DNA of 64,000 nucleotides from Ceratotherium simum simum (GCF_000283155.1 NW_004454163.1:27652165-27716164); one strand, 5' to 3'. Numbered from the stretch's first letter, positions 37,551 through 49,440 are shown. A program made the numbers and translations. The notes: generated from the letters alone by a model not told the origin.

Positions 37551-37864
37551 GGGGCCGGCCCCGTGGCTTAGCGGTTAAGTGCACGCGCTCTGCTGCTGGC
37601 GGCCCGGGTTCGGATCCCGGGCGCGCACGGACGCACCGCTTCTCTGGCCATGCTGAGGCTGCATCCCACATACAGCAGCTAGAAGGATGTGCAGCTATGA
37701 CATACAACTATCTACTGGGGCTTTGGGGGGAAGAAAAAAGGAGAAGGATTGGCAATAGATGTTAGCTCAGAGCCCGTCTTCCTCAGCAAAAGAAAAAGAG
37801 GAGGATTAGCATGGATTAGCATGCATGTTAGCTCAGGGCTGATCTTCCTCACACACACAAAAAA
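37551..37864 (+). mobile_element. ERE SINE (full long form)
   Basis: The complete ERE layout is present: tRNA-like head starting GGGGCCGGCCCCGTGGCTTA, middle module with 'tagaaggatgtgcagctatg', 'tctactggggctttgggg', then two tail modules containing 'atgttagctcag'. The second module carries a short internal duplication ('ggattagcat' repeated). A 12-bp target duplication AAAGAAATTAAG flanks it (37539-37550 and 37865-37876). Confidence 0.97.
37564..37617 (+). promoter_or_regulatory. Internal RNA polymerase III A and B boxes of ERE
   Basis: TGGCTTAGCGG at 37564-37574 fits the tRNA A box. GGTTCGGATCC at 37607-37617 fits the B box consensus except at one position. Such boxes drive SINE transcription; whether this copy is transcribed is unknown. 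Confidence 0.75.
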
Positions 37865-39579
37865 AAAGAAATTAAGGAAGGGACTATATGCAGAGCTGTG
37901 GGCCGGAACAAGGGATGCTGAGGCACCCAGGGACTAGCAGTGGTGGGGAGACATTACGACCCTCGTGCCTGCAGAAGGGTGGAGCTAAAGCTTGGAACAG
38001 GGACCTCTAGATGAGCATTGGAGCCAGAGCCACAGGGAAGCAAGGAGGGTGTGGGAGGGAAATTACAGAGAAGCTGATTCGTCACGCTGGAAGATTTCCT
38101 GCCCAAACCTCCCACTGGCCAAAGCCAAATAAAACCTAGAAGACAAGGAAGCCCCAGTAATAGTCTGTGATGACCATGAGCTGGGCAGAGAGCAGGACAG
38201 AGGAGGATGCATGATGGTCTAGGGTAACGGGCAGGAGACATTATAATGCTCACAGACACCTAGCACATGCTTTTGGAAGTACAGGCTCTATGCCTGTTTT
38301 ATTGTCGACGTGCATTTTACCCCCTATAGGCAGGCTGTTAGCTGGAAAAGGGACTCTAGATTCTACATTTACCTTTTCTTTCTAATTACCTCACCAGGTT
38401 TATCCTGGAATTATACCCTTTCCCTACTGGTTACATTTACTTAAGGAAACAGAATAGCATTTCCCAGAAAATATTCTTTGCTAGTTTCCAAATTCAATTT
38501 ATGAGGTCGTGACTCATAAAGCAGCACTATTTATAATGTTTCACAGTATTTAAAGGAACTGATTATTCAATTTGCTTTGCTATTTTACTGCAAGCTGCTT
38601 ATCCTCGAGCTTTCTATAGTTACAAATGTAAATTACACTACCATAGCAGGTCTGTTTCTAAACACAATCCTTTGCAAGATTATATTTTTATCTAGGGGAG
38701 CTCTAAAATTACAGTCCACCATTTACACCTCCACCTCAGTTTCAGAGAGTGTGGGTTTAGCCCAAGAGTAATTTTCTGACCTTCAGGTCAAGTCAAGCTT
38801 AATTGGACTGGTTATTTCTAAAGAATAAACACCATTTATTTGATGAAAAAAGAACAAGGAAGGCAAAGATCTGCTGATTGGAGAGGGCGGTGTGATGTTG
38901 ACAAGAGTCAGGAGAAAGCAGAAGTGTAAGTGTCAAAAGGAACAACCCTATCTTGGAAAGGGTAGAAGATATATCTCTAAGTAGGAGTAATGGACTTTTA
39001 TCTTGATTTTGTCACTTCAGCATCTGATCCCCTTCCAGACTTGGGGAATCTGCCATTGTATGAATCTTGGCAAGAGATGGATCTTGCCTCCTACTCCGGA
39101 AGCCAGAAGGTCGCGTTCCTGACCCCTGGCAGCCTAACCTCAGGCATGGGATGACCAATACTTGGCCAAAATGATGCTCTTGCATTGACTCTCCAGTGGG
39201 TGATACAAAGCAGCAGGGACAGTTTAATTTATTCATTCTGGTGGCATGGTGGCAATAGTCATGGTGATTGTGGATGGAGAGTGACCTTGTGAATTGCACT
39301 GGTTGGTCAGGGAAAGGGAAGGACCAAGATCTGGGAGGAAGGAATATAGACATTCCTCAGCATCTCTGCGCACTGGGGAATCAGTCCACCTTCAAGGAAC
39401 CACCGAACGGTCTTGGACCCGGGAGTGCTGACATCGTGGTGGGACATTGTGAGGCCCAGACTCTTGCTTTCCTCTGAATAAGACACCATCCCAACCACAT
39501 GGCACTATCAGTTATTTTAGAAGAGAGTTACCAAGATAGACGGAGTGTGTGCCTTTCAATAGCCATGAGACTCCAGCAG

Positions 39580-40010
39580 ACCTTCAGTCCCCAGCGTCCT
39601 GTCACCTCAGCAACCTCACCTACCACTTCTTCCCACCTCCCCCCACCCCCTCCTGATCGTTCATTTACACTATTCACATTCCCTTCAGGGCACCTGGCAC
39701 TTGCTGTTCCCTCTGCCTGGAATGTTCTTCCCTCTGTTGTTATTCTCACATGGGATTTTTTTCTTCTTTTATGTTGGCTCAGAAGTCACTTGCTCAGAGA
39801 GCCTTTCCAGGTCACCTTACTAAGATGTGCCTGCCCCCACCAACAGCACACACCCACTTCACCACTCTCCATTTCTTTACTCTGCACTATTTTTCTCCCT
39901 AGCACTTATCACTCCTGACATTATATGCTTGTTAACTGTCTGCCACCCTCTGGATAAATGTCCTGAGCTGTTCCCTGAACTCTGCTTGCTTTCTAATCTG
40001 CCATTCCCTC
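39580..40010 (+). repeat. L2 3'-end remnant, plus orientation
   Basis: The L2 tail is easily read: 'cacctggcacttgctgttcc', 'tctgcctggaatgttcttc', 'agagagcctttccaggtcac' and 'ctagcacttatcactcct'. The ORFs of 139 and 72 codons over it are chance frames. Confidence 0.85.
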
Positions 40011-40498
40011 TCATTGTAAGAGGAGTTTTTCATCTTGCAGCCTGAGAGCAGCAGATATTTGTTACATTTTCCGCATCAGGTTGTTCCTTATTCTTGTCAG
40101 CAAAGACAAATCCTTGTTTTCGCAAACCCATTGCCAAGTGATGAGAGGCCTAATGCTCTTTCCTTTCGCATAGAGCTAGTTACTTGAATAAAATGCCTGT
40201 GGCTTTAATAATAGCATCAGCTAGCTGATTGCTGCTGCCGCAGGAAATGATAAAGGCCTGCTTTCGGGAAAGAAAGGCATTATTTGTTTTCATGTCCTAT
40301 TTGTATGCCCAGAACATTGCCTTGCATAAAACAGGTGCCTACAGTGTCTTCATAAAACCCCTGAGTCTCCCTGAACCTTGACTAGTCATAATTTTATTTC
40401 TCAGGAATTGGGACAAACATTAGTAGGATCTTGAGCTATTTATTACCCCAAAGTAAGACTCTCTTTTTCCTTTTTATTCAGGTTATATATATATATAT

Positions 40499-40730
40499 AT
40501 TTGTGAGGAAGATCAGCCCTGAGCTAACATTCAATGCCAATCCTCCTGTATTTTGCTGAGGAAGATTGGCCCTGGGCTAACATCCGTGCCCATCTTCCTC
40601 TACTTTATATGGGACGCCGCCCCAACATGGCTTGACAAGCGGTGCGTTGATGCGCGCCCGGGACCGGCGAACCCCAGGCCGCCAAAGCAGAGCGCACGCA
40701 CTTAACCGCTGCACCACCGGGCCGGCCCCT
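40499..40730 (-). mobile_element. ERE SINE (internally deleted long form), minus
   Basis: Minus-oriented ERE: it starts with the tail 'tgtgaggaagatcagccctg', has two tail modules and a head ending GGGCCGGCCCC. The 'tagaaggatgtgca' module is missing. A 9-bp duplication AGGTTATAT flanks it (40480-40488 and 40731-40739), next to an (AT)n stretch at 40484-40500. Confidence 0.93.
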
Positions 40731-41208
40731 AGGTTATATTTTAAAATCATTTTAGGTGGGTTTTACTACTAATGATTAAAATGTGGATATGTGTTCTGCT
40801 CATTATATTTTTTCCTCTAGTTGACAAAAGATGGAGTATTTAACACTGAATTATAAAACAATATCGTTCATATTTTCAATGACTACAACGTCGACAACTG
40901 ACTTGGAAAGAAATCCAGATTTCAGAGATTTTTTTGTTTAATCATTCTTAAATATTCAAATTGCCTAAACCTCCAGTGTTTTCAAATCTCCCTTTCCCTG
41001 ACGCTTTTTTAACATAGAGTCAAGCACAGGATACATGTGGAAATGAGAGCTCTAATGCTAACTAATATTTGTTATGATTCAAGAGCTCTAATTTAATACT
41101 GGGAAATCACTGTGTGAGGTAGGCTGATCTTATGATTTTACAGATAGGGAAATTGAACCAGCTTCTGACTGAGCCAGGACTTAAAACCCTGTTTCTGGAG
41201 CAAAAATT

Positions 41209-41512
41209 TTTTTTTTTAAATTATTTATTTATTTANNNNNNNNNNNNNNNNNNNNNNNNNNNNNNNNNNNNNNNNNNNNNNNNNNNNNNNNNNNNNNNNN
41301 NNNNNNNNNNNNNNNNNNNNNNNNNNNNNNNNNNNCCCCAAAGCCCCAGTAGATAGTTGTCTGTCATAGCTGCACATCCTTCTAGTTGCTGTATGTGGGA
41401 CTTGGCCTCAGCGTGGCCAGAGAAGCAGTGCGTCGGTGCATGCACGGGATCCGAACCCGGGCCGCCAGCAGCGGAGCGCATGCACTTAATTGCTAAGCCA
41501 CGGGGCTGGCCC
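41209..41512 (-). mobile_element. ERE SINE containing an assembly gap
   Basis: Minus-oriented short-form ERE. The T-rich tail (41209-41235) runs into the N block, and the body resumes at 'ccccaaagccccagtagata' and ends in the head GGGGCTGGCCC. A target duplication TCTGGAGCAAAA(A)TT flanks it (about 41194-41208 and 41513-41526). The ORFs that cross the gap are artefacts. Confidence 0.95.
41236..41335. other. Assembly gap, exactly 100 N
   Basis: One hundred N in the poly(A) tail of an ERE. The round size suggests a placeholder, so the true length is unknown and may be small. Confidence 0.98.
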
Positions 41513-42169
41513 TCTGGAGCAAAATTAAGTTCCTTTGTTAGTACAAGTTGTTGCTTTCTCTATATAGTTCCAGGTTGGATGTTATCTTACATTTTTTGCA
41601 TTGAACTTTCAATTTCTACTTCAATTTAAGAATATACTCCAAGATGCATCATAACAACGAATGCATTAATGGCAGAAAATAATTTTGAAGGTAGACTCAG
41701 AGGTTTGAAGGTCAGAGAAGACCTTAAAGGTAATTTGTATAAGGATCATTTGATGCTAAATCTCTTAACACCCTCATGTAATGTTCAACCACTATTTGAA
41801 CACCTCCAAACTTTGAGACCTCTATACCATTTGAAAGAGCCCAGGTCATCTTTGGGTAGTTTTGACTATTAGAAAGTTCTTTTTTATTGTTTTAAAACTG
41901 TCCCTTAGTAACTTGGATCTAATGGCCTGTTTTTTCAAGGAACTATTTGCCTAGTAGCACTTTAACTATTTCAGTTTGTGTGCCTGAATCTTTTTTCTTT
42001 AGGCCAATAACAATGACAAAGAATAATAATAAATCACCACAGTAGCTTCTGTTTATTAACGGTCTTCTACAGGTAGGTCAGACGCTGCAAGGCCCCATTG
42101 TATATACATTATCTGGGTGTCTGGTATATATATTATCATCTGTCATGTGTACTAAGCATTTAGAATATA

Positions 42170-42430
42170 AAGATAATAATACCTAATATGTTTGAGTATT
42201 TATGATGGGCCATTTTAAACATATTTTAAACATATTATTAGTATTTTAAATATATTATTTTAAATAGTATTTTAAATATATTATTTAAATCTTAAAAACA
42301 ATTCCAAGAGGTAGAGACTATTTTTATCCTCATTTTCCAAATGAAGTGATTGAGGCCCTGAGATTGCCCCCGCTCACATCGTAATTAGTAAGTGTCAGCT
42401 TTGGCTCTTGGCCGTTACATAAAGTGCCTC
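42170..42430 (-). repeat. MIR SINE, minus, with AT-rich expansion
   Basis: The right half shows reversed MIR text ('aattccaagaggtagagact', 'ttatcctcattttccaaatg', 'gtaattagtaagtgtcag'). The left part (42212-42288) has a tandem of TATTTTAAATATAT-like units. A CpG-poor, AT-only expansion inside a MIR is the simplest reading. Confidence 0.6.
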
Positions 42431-42714
42431 TCAGAAAAGCCCAGGAAGATGGAAAGAACACGGTGCCTGCCCTCCTGGAGCTTCCGGGCTGTAGGAGAGA
42501 GGGACGCAGTGTGAAGAGGTCAAGAGAGTATGCAAGGCAATTAGGGAGCACAGAGAATAGGCACCTATCCTGACCCAAGGGGAAGCCCAGGGGGGCTTCC
42601 TGGAAGAGCCAACACCTACTCAGAAGAATAAGCAGGAGTAGGTAAGTAATGCCCAAGAGGAGGCAGGCTGGGAGAAGGACACTGGGGACAGAGAGGACAG
42701 TGTGCAAGGAAGTG

Positions 42715-43076
42715 TGCTCTGGTGTGAATGTATCCCCCCAAAATCCGTATGTTGAAATCCTAACCCCTACAGATGTTGGTATTTGGAGGTGGGGCCTTTG
42801 GGAGGTGATCAGGTCCTGAGGGTGGAGCCCTCATGAAAGGGGTTCGTGTTCTTATAAAAGAAACCCCACAGAGATCCCTCCCCCTTCCATCCTGTGAGGA
42901 CACAGTGAGAAGGGGCCAGCTGTGACCCCAGAAGAGAGCCTTCACCAGAACGTGACCATGCTGGCACCTTGATCGTGGACTTCCAGGCCTCCAGAACTGT
43001 GAGAAATAAATTTCTGTTGTTAATAAGCCACCCGGTCTGTGGCATTTTGCTATAGCAGCCCCAGTGGACTCAGACA
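42715..43076 (+). mobile_element. Solo LTR, MaLR/MLT1-type
   Basis: It begins TGCTCTGGTGTGAATGTATC and ends ...GGACTCAGACA, with internal hallmarks 'gttgaaatcctaaccccta', 'aggtggggcctttgggagg', 'cctccagaactgtgagaaat' and 'aagccacccggtctgtgg'. A 5-bp target duplication is nearly exact (AAGTG at 42710 and AAGGG at 43077). ORFs of up to 130 codons on the minus strand are chance frames; no viral gene is present. Confidence 0.85.
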
Positions 43077-43844
43077 AAGGGTATGGATCTGGGATGCTAG
43101 AGGCTGCTGTGAAGCCAGTGAGCAGCAGGAAGTACAACTGAGTCACCGCCACTCACAGGTGTGTGACGTGTTCCAGCAGTGTGAACAAGATTTGCATCAC
43201 ATTTTAAATGTAGTTAGGGAGGTTGCTATTTAAAGAAAGCCTTTCTGGAAAGAAAATATTTACACCATGAGAAATCCAGATCCACACATTTTACGTTTTC
43301 TTACAGTAGATGAACAGCATTACCAAGGTCTTTTTTTGCCAGCATCATTTCCTTCCCAGGATGTGTGTTCTAAGCCCCCACATGAAGATGCGTGTGCTGA
43401 TGTGTAATACAGCAATACTGTCTCTTTCCATGGGGGAGTACATCACTCCCACACCTATGTCACTTTCAAAGTCCAGCAAACACATTAACACATGCATAAA
43501 ATATCCAGATGACCATGGAGTAGCCTTACTTTGCTTATCATTTATCCAAATGTTTGCAGGTTGGATTCGTAATCATTCTTGGGCAAAAACCAAATATTAC
43601 CACTTAACCTTCTTGGTATATTTTTTAAACCCAGAGATATACACAAGCCCGTCTAGAGAAAATTGAGCCATATCCGTGTTAGCTGGAAATGTTAATCTGC
43701 ATAACTAAAGGGAGCCAGGTGGTCAGCGGCCCCCACGTCCACAGCCGGTTTTACTCAACAATAACAAGTTGTATGTCAATCGGTTTCCATGGTTTGTTCA
43801 TCTCGGCCGCTTTGCAGGTGGCTGAGGAGACACAGCTTGTCTCC

Positions 43845-43887
43845 ACATGTTAAGGAGCGAGCAATGTCACATTTTCCCTTAACATGT
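43845..43887. other. Perfect 11-bp inverted repeat with 21-bp loop
   Basis: ACATGTTAAGG at 43845-43855 is exactly reverse-complementary to CCTTAACATGT at 43877-43887. It lies in sequence (43700-44060) that I cannot assign to any repeat. It could be chance, a protein-binding pair or a degenerate transposon end. Confidence 0.6.
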
Positions 43888-45604
43888 TATAAACTAGTGT
43901 TTCATAAATGTAAGGCTCTTTGTCTGAGAGGGGAGTTTTATCCTGACAGGTTAAGAGAGGATGATGGTCCTCACTTTACTATTTAGTCTGCTCGCTTTTC
44001 AATTTCAGTTACCTTATGTTTTTCCTGCAAGAAATATTTCTCTCAAGTGCATGCAAGACACTAATGAATTCCTTTCTGATCTGAATTCAGTGGATCCCAA
44101 AGAGTACGCTCTAAGAAGTAAGTAGGTTTGCCTGACCGCTGGGTAGGTGAACACAGGGCAGTCTGACGTTCGTGCTGGAGCATTCTAGAAAAACTCTTGA
44201 GAATTAAAAACACAGAACCAAACAGGGAAGACAAGATGAGCCTCAATTTACACGCTGTGCCAGGAATCAAGGAGGGAGGAGGAATTTTTATTGCAGAAGG
44301 CATAGAGCAAGTGGTATTAATTCTAGCCAGAAGGAATCTCATGAGGACCAACCTCTTAATAAGACGAGAATTGTTTATAAATTGTATGATGCTGTTTACT
44401 ATTATTGAAGTTGAAAACATTTCACTGTCGTATGAGATAGCTTGCTTTATTTCCTTTTCTAGACATTTAGTCTGCTTTTGATAATGAATAGCTTCACTAT
44501 TCAGGTAATGAGTCTTGCCCATTATATGTTTGCTAGTAAATTCTGAGGAGCGTGTTGGTGAGTGCCCTGGCTCAAGTTGGAAGATGTTCAACTGTAGCCA
44601 AATCTCTTTGCGTGTGATATGGATGGACTTTAGGCCGCTGGAATTTTTTTTGTTGTTAGTTTCCCAAAATTATTCTCACAATTAGAGGGACACATAGCTT
44701 CCTGCCAGAAAGGGGCAGGAAATCAGATTCGCTTTCAGTGGGGCAATCTCTCCAGGAGAATGATTCATTGATGATGCTGATGGAAACCACCAATGAGGAA
44801 AATGTAAAAACTCTTTCCAAAGCCAGAAAAACTATCATAGCAATTTCCGCTTACATTTTGAACATATGACTAATTTTTTTGTATTGGAAAACACTTAGCA
44901 TAATATATGTCACAAAGATAAACAAAAGTTTTGATCTAATATATTGGGTAATTCAAAACAGCACACAATTTGAAGCAATTGCCTTTCTACACTGGATTAG
45001 ATATCTTGATATTTAATGAAACGGTAGGAAAATATAAATCCAACTAATTCAATGGCCATCTTCAAGTCCCATTTTGGAATTGATTGTTTTGCTACAACAC
45101 TTGGTGATATTGACAGGGAACATTCTGACAAACCCCAGCCAAACAGGCTGGCCAAGAAAAATCCAGAAGGTGCAATGACTGGCTCAGATTTCTGGTGATG
45201 AGGTGATCACACATATTGTCATTGTTAGTCACAGCCTTGTTAATGCTTTATTTGCCCTAAAATCTCCTCTAGTCGTGCACCAACAACGTTCCATCTGTTG
45301 GGGCCTGAAAATTGAAATTCTTTTTTTTTCAGTTAAAAAAATTTCCCAAAGATGAATGGTCCAAGAAAGAATCGAATGATTTACATAAATGGGATAGGTG
45401 ACTGTTACTTAATTTAATAGATGAATGCTACCATCTGTAGTTGTTTTAAGTGATTTTCATTCTAAGGTACCAAAAACACTTGATGTTGTTGCTTTGACAT
45501 TTTGCCTGAAATTTTTAGCATAGCACATGGTTCTGACCTTCGCTCTCAGCATGGTTTTCCTGACAGTCATGTGGATGAAAAATCCTACAAGTCCGTACTT
45601 AGAG

Positions 45605-45812
45605 AGTACTTTACAGGGCAGGACTGCTCCCAACCCTGTTCAGGAGTTGTCTCATTAAGCCCCCCTATGGGGAGGGTGTTATTATCATCTCTATTCTATA
45701 AATGAGAAAAATGAGCCACAGAGATGTAAAATCTCTTGCCCAAAATAAGTGGTCGAGATAGGATTTGAGCCCAGATCATGATTCCCAAGCCTGCATTTTC
45801 AATCACTGCCTA
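45605..45812 (-). repeat. MIR SINE, minus orientation
   Basis: Reversed MIR core: 'atggggagggtgttattatc', 'ctctattctataaatgag', 'aatctcttgcccaaaat' and 'ggatttgagcccagatcatg'. Confidence 0.8.
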
Positions 45813-45949
45813 AAATAAGCAACAAGAGAAACAAGAAAAATTAAAAGTCAGCAGCAAAAAAGGAATGAAGCAGAGCTACATGTATCAATATGGAGGGAAT
45901 GCACAGAAATAACACCAAGAAAAAAAAAGTTGTAGAAGAATATATACAA

Positions 45950-46240
45950 TAGATAAAGCTTTTTAAAATGCAAATTAAGGTGCTCTATTGCTTAGGGAGA
46001 CATACGTCTGTAGTACAAATGGAAAGGAATGCATGAAAATGATAGCCTCCAAATTCACTTAGAGGTTGCCTTGGAGCAGGGGTGGGGGTGGGGGGGTTAG
46101 GGTAGGGATGCAACTGGGGACACATCAGATTTCAAATGATGGGTCAATTTTTATTTTTTAAGCTGGATGATGGGAATGTCAGTGTTTATTATTTTCTTCT
46201 TTATGCCTTTTTATATATTAAATGTTGCATAATAATGCTT
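45950..46240 (+). repeat. Probable L1/HAL1 3' end with G-rich tract
   Basis: It shows an L1-like 3' ending ('tgcaaattaaggtgctc', 'agctggatgatgggaatgtc', 'ttttatatattaaatgttgc'). A quadruplex-prone G tract occurs at 46078-46108. Confidence 0.4.
46078..46108 (+). other. G-quadruplex-prone tract, plus strand
   Basis: Guanine runs of 4, 5, 7, 3 and 3 with loops of one to three bases over 31 bp. Intergenic. Confidence 0.7.
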
Positions 46241-47059
46241 TAAAACTGCATTCCCAATCCAAAGCACAGAGATGATAATAGGCGGGACCTCTAATAATGG
46301 GTGGGGGTCTGAGGAATAAAGTGGAGAGAGAGAGGGTCCTTGAAATTCAGGCAGAGATTTTGGGTCTTGCAGAAGGGAATTGGAGTCCTTGCTGTTCTGG
46401 AGCAGGAGGGAATCTGATACTAGGAACTGATACGGAGACCCAATCCTGCAGTGGGAAGTATGGATTGCAAGGCGTGGACATTATAGGAAAGAAGAGTGTG
46501 ATACTGTAACTGCAGAACGAGGTTCCATTTCTCCCTTCCCGCCATCCTTCTCCATTTGGTTTCTAACAGACCCACATCCACCATCTTAAAGGAAACAAAA
46601 TTCAACAAACAGTTTTGTGTGCTTTGATTTTGCCACCCTCTCGGGTCAAGGTCTGATTTTATCCCCCTTTTCATGCTAGAGTCCTGGGTCAGTGTTCAGT
46701 CCCTCTGCGTCCGGTTTGGTTGTATTGTTTTGTTTTTAAACTCCATAATCCACAGAAATCTGCATTCAATCTCTTATCAGGTTTGAAAATCCCACCCTAA
46801 AAGAGCTCTGGCATCCTCCCTCCTGATTAATCTTTTTCTTCTCAGTTTTCTTTCTCCTTGACCACAATGGTCCTCCTTAAAACTCATCTATTTCTAATTC
46901 AGGGGCAGTCCCCTGTCCAGATATCCTTCCCCATGGGGATCAATCTTATCTCTTCTCTCCTTTTTCTCTCTACCTGACCCCCTGCACCTTCCCCCAGGCA
47001 TTTTGTTTGTTTCCTCATATACTTTTCTCATAAACTAGTCAGGTTTTAGAGAAAGGGTG

Positions 47060-47215
47060 TTGAGCCATAGAAACTGTGCTAGGCCGGCCATCCTGAGGCC
47101 TGGGTGCTCATCCTGGTTGGGTCAATGGCCAGCTGCGTGGTTGGCCTCACCCAAGCCACGTCACTTTGCTAAACAAGTTTCCTCACCTGTGAAATGGAGA
47201 GGCTGTGTTTCTCAA
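47060..47215 (+). repeat. MIR-like fragment, plus
   Basis: Plus-oriented MIR wording: 'cacgtcactttgctaaac', 'aagtttcctcacctgtgaaa' and 'tggagaggctg'. The 5' half is weak. Confidence 0.55.
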
Positions 47216-47635
47216 ACTCTGAAAATCTGCAGCAGCCTTAGAAAAATTCCAATTCCTACTCCCAGCAATCTGCTATGGCCGCCTGCACTGGCTTGCAAGA
47301 GCCAATTTTTAAATTTTCAAGCTGGTTGTGACACATGGTAACTTTTAAGAGTTAAATCACATAAATTCACAATTAAATAAATTATGTTAAGAACAAATGT
47401 AATAAATACTTAAAATTTACTACTTCGTAATTATTTTACTATACTTTACTATCATCTGTACTCATGAAGTTCTTTACGTCTGCTGTGTCTGTATGGTGGG
47501 AATGTACTGCTGCACATCGCCTTCCAGCCTCAAGTTCAGGGACATCGTGTTGGGAGTTTGAAGTCAGCCGTGGTGGAAGTATATTCATCACAGAACTCGG
47601 CAGTCGCTACAGGTTGGGGCTTGATTCATTGTTTT

Positions 47636-47859
47636 TTTTTTTTTTTTTTTTTTTTTTGTTTTTTTTTTTTTTTTTTTTTCCCCCCAAAGCCGCAGTAGAT
47701 AGTTGTATGTCATAGCTGCACATCCTTCTAGTTGCTGTATGTGGGACGCGGCCTCAGCATGGCCGGAGAAGCGGTGCGTTGGTCTGCGCCCGGGATCCGA
47801 ACCCGGGCCGCCAGCAGCGGAGCGCGCGCACTTAACTGCTAAGCCACGGGGCCGGCCCC
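47636..47859 (-). mobile_element. ERE SINE (short form) with very long poly(A)
   Basis: Minus-oriented. A T-tract of more than 40 bases with one G interruption (about 47631-47679) runs into 'ccccccaaagccgcagtag', and the head ends GGGGCCGGCCC. A 14-bp target duplication TGATTCATTGTTTT flanks it (47622-47635 and 47860-47873). The intact tail and head and the exact duplication mark it as one of the youngest insertions here. Confidence 0.97.
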
Positions 47860-48290
47860 TGATTCATTGTTTTGTTGACTGTCTAGACTTAAGAAATTGA
47901 AGGAGAAAATGTTACAAACACAAATTAAACTTAAAAGTGTGTTGTGTCTATAGCCATTACATTATAAATAGTACAAAAGATGAGGGAAATATTTTTCAGT
48001 ACTCTAAAACTGTCATCTGATTCAGCAAAAATGTTGCTCACGTCATGGACAAGTGGGTGAAGTCCTGACACACATCTTTCTTGCTTCACATCCATACACT
48101 TGTTAAGATGAACAAAAATATCATCCATTGTTCATGTTGGGACTATACTCATTGATCAACTGAAACCATAGGTTGGCTACAGATCTGAGTTTGGCAAATA
48201 TCAGTGAAAGCATTCTGTGAGAATCAATTGGATATATATGGAATTTATAATAAGGAGTATTATAGATTTCCTTATTATTTGTAATTTATG

Positions 48291-48677
48291 TGTTATGGGC
48301 TGAACTGTATTCCCCCCAAATTCATATGTTGAAGTCCTAACCCCAGTACCTCACAATGTGACTGTATTTGGAGACAGGGCCTTTAAAGAGGTGATTAAGG
48401 TAAAATCAGGACATTGTGGTGGGCCCTAATCCAATAAGACTGGTCCTTATAAGAAGAGGAGATTAGGACACAGATACACACAGAGGGAAGACCATGTGAA
48501 GATGCAGAGAGAAGACAGCCAACTATGAGCTAAGGAGAGAGGCCTCAGAAGAAACCAACCCTGCTGACACCTTGGTCTTGAACTTATAGCCTCCAGGACT
48601 GTGAGGAAACACAGTTCTGTTGTTTAAGCCACCCAGTCTGTGGTACTTTGTAGTGGCAGCCCAAGCAAACTAATACA
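48291..48677 (+). mobile_element. Solo LTR, MaLR/MLT1-type, plus
   Basis: It starts TGTTATGGGCTGAACTG and ends ...CAAACTAATACA. Inside are 'ttcatatgttgaagtcctaa', 'gtatttggagacagggcct', 'gccctaatccaataagact' and 'aagccacccagtctgtgg'. No convincing 5-bp target duplication. Confidence 0.9.
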
Positions 48678-48943
48678 GTGTGCTATACATATGTATATAC
48701 ATACATTCTCTTTTTGGGGAGAGAGCAGGTTATTAAACATTTACTACCACTGCCTGGGCCCCACCTCACTGCTAACAGAGCCTCTAGGAACTCTATCTAA
48801 GAATCTGAATTTTAGGGAAGCTTCTTGCATGATTCTCATAACTGGTGGTTAGCCGAAAATAGGGATGTCAATTTCACAGGTAATTGCTAGTAAAAACATA
48901 ATTTGGATGAGTTACCAAAAGTAGACACAAAAACCAACACCCC

Positions 48944-49323
48944 TGTATTAGTTTGCTAGGGCAGCCATAAGAAAATACCACAGACTGGGGAGTTTATACC
49001 ACAGAAATTAATTTTCTCACAGTCCTGGAGGCTGGAAGTCCAAGATCAAGGTGCTGATAGGGCTGGTTTCCTCTGAGGGCTCTCTCCTTGATTTACAGGT
49101 GGCCCATGACCACATTCTCCCTGGTGTCGCTCTATGTGTCCAAATCTCCTTTTATTTTTATTTAATCCAGTCAGATTGTATTAGGACCCACCCTAACAGC
49201 ATTGCTTTAATTTAATCACCTCTTTTAGAGGCCCAATCGCCAAATACAGTCATATTCTGAGGTACTGGGGGTTAGGGCTTCAACACATATGAATTTTGAG
49301 GGGGACACAATTCAGCCCATTAT
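48944..49323 (-). mobile_element. Solo LTR, MaLR/MLT1-type, minus
   Basis: It reads in reverse of the copy at 48291: it starts TGTATTAGTTTGCTAGGGC and ends GACACAATTCAGCCCATTAT. Flanks ACCCC and ACCCT differ at one base, compatible with a 5-bp target duplication. It lies 266 bp from the plus-oriented copy, making an inverted LTR pair. Confidence 0.9.
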
Positions 49324-49324
49324 A

Positions 49325-49440
49325 CCCTGTACAGCTCATTTGGGGCTTCTAACCTCCGGGACTGTAAGATAATAAATTTATGTTGCTTTAAGCCACAAAG
49401 TTTTGGTAATTTGTTATACAGCCATAGGAAACTCCTACAG
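49325..49440 (+). repeat. 3' fragment of a MaLR-type LTR
   Basis: It resembles the LTR 3' end: 'cctccgggactgtaagataa', 'gctttaagccacaaagttt' and 'gccataggaaactcctaca'. It directly abuts the minus LTR, so it is probably an older LTR truncated or interrupted by it. Confidence 0.65.

Noticed and set aside
37551..37625. Possible tRNA gene (A and B boxes)
   Set aside because: It is the tRNA-derived head of an ERE SINE with a SINE body, A-tail and target duplication, and does not close a cloverleaf.
41132..41481. Coding frames running through the N block
   Set aside because: They are artefacts of reading N as open codons inside a SINE; the same applies to frames at 51492-51863.
42330..43152. Minus-strand frames of 125 and 130 codons
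   Set aside because: They lie over a MIR and a MaLR LTR; no retroviral gag, pol or env motif is present.
44061..44591. The longest frame outside known genes (176 codons, minus strand)
   Set aside because: No recognisable domain, no splice-site support, and Leu/Ile/Ser-rich AT-driven composition. A single open frame of this length is expected by chance in 64 kb.
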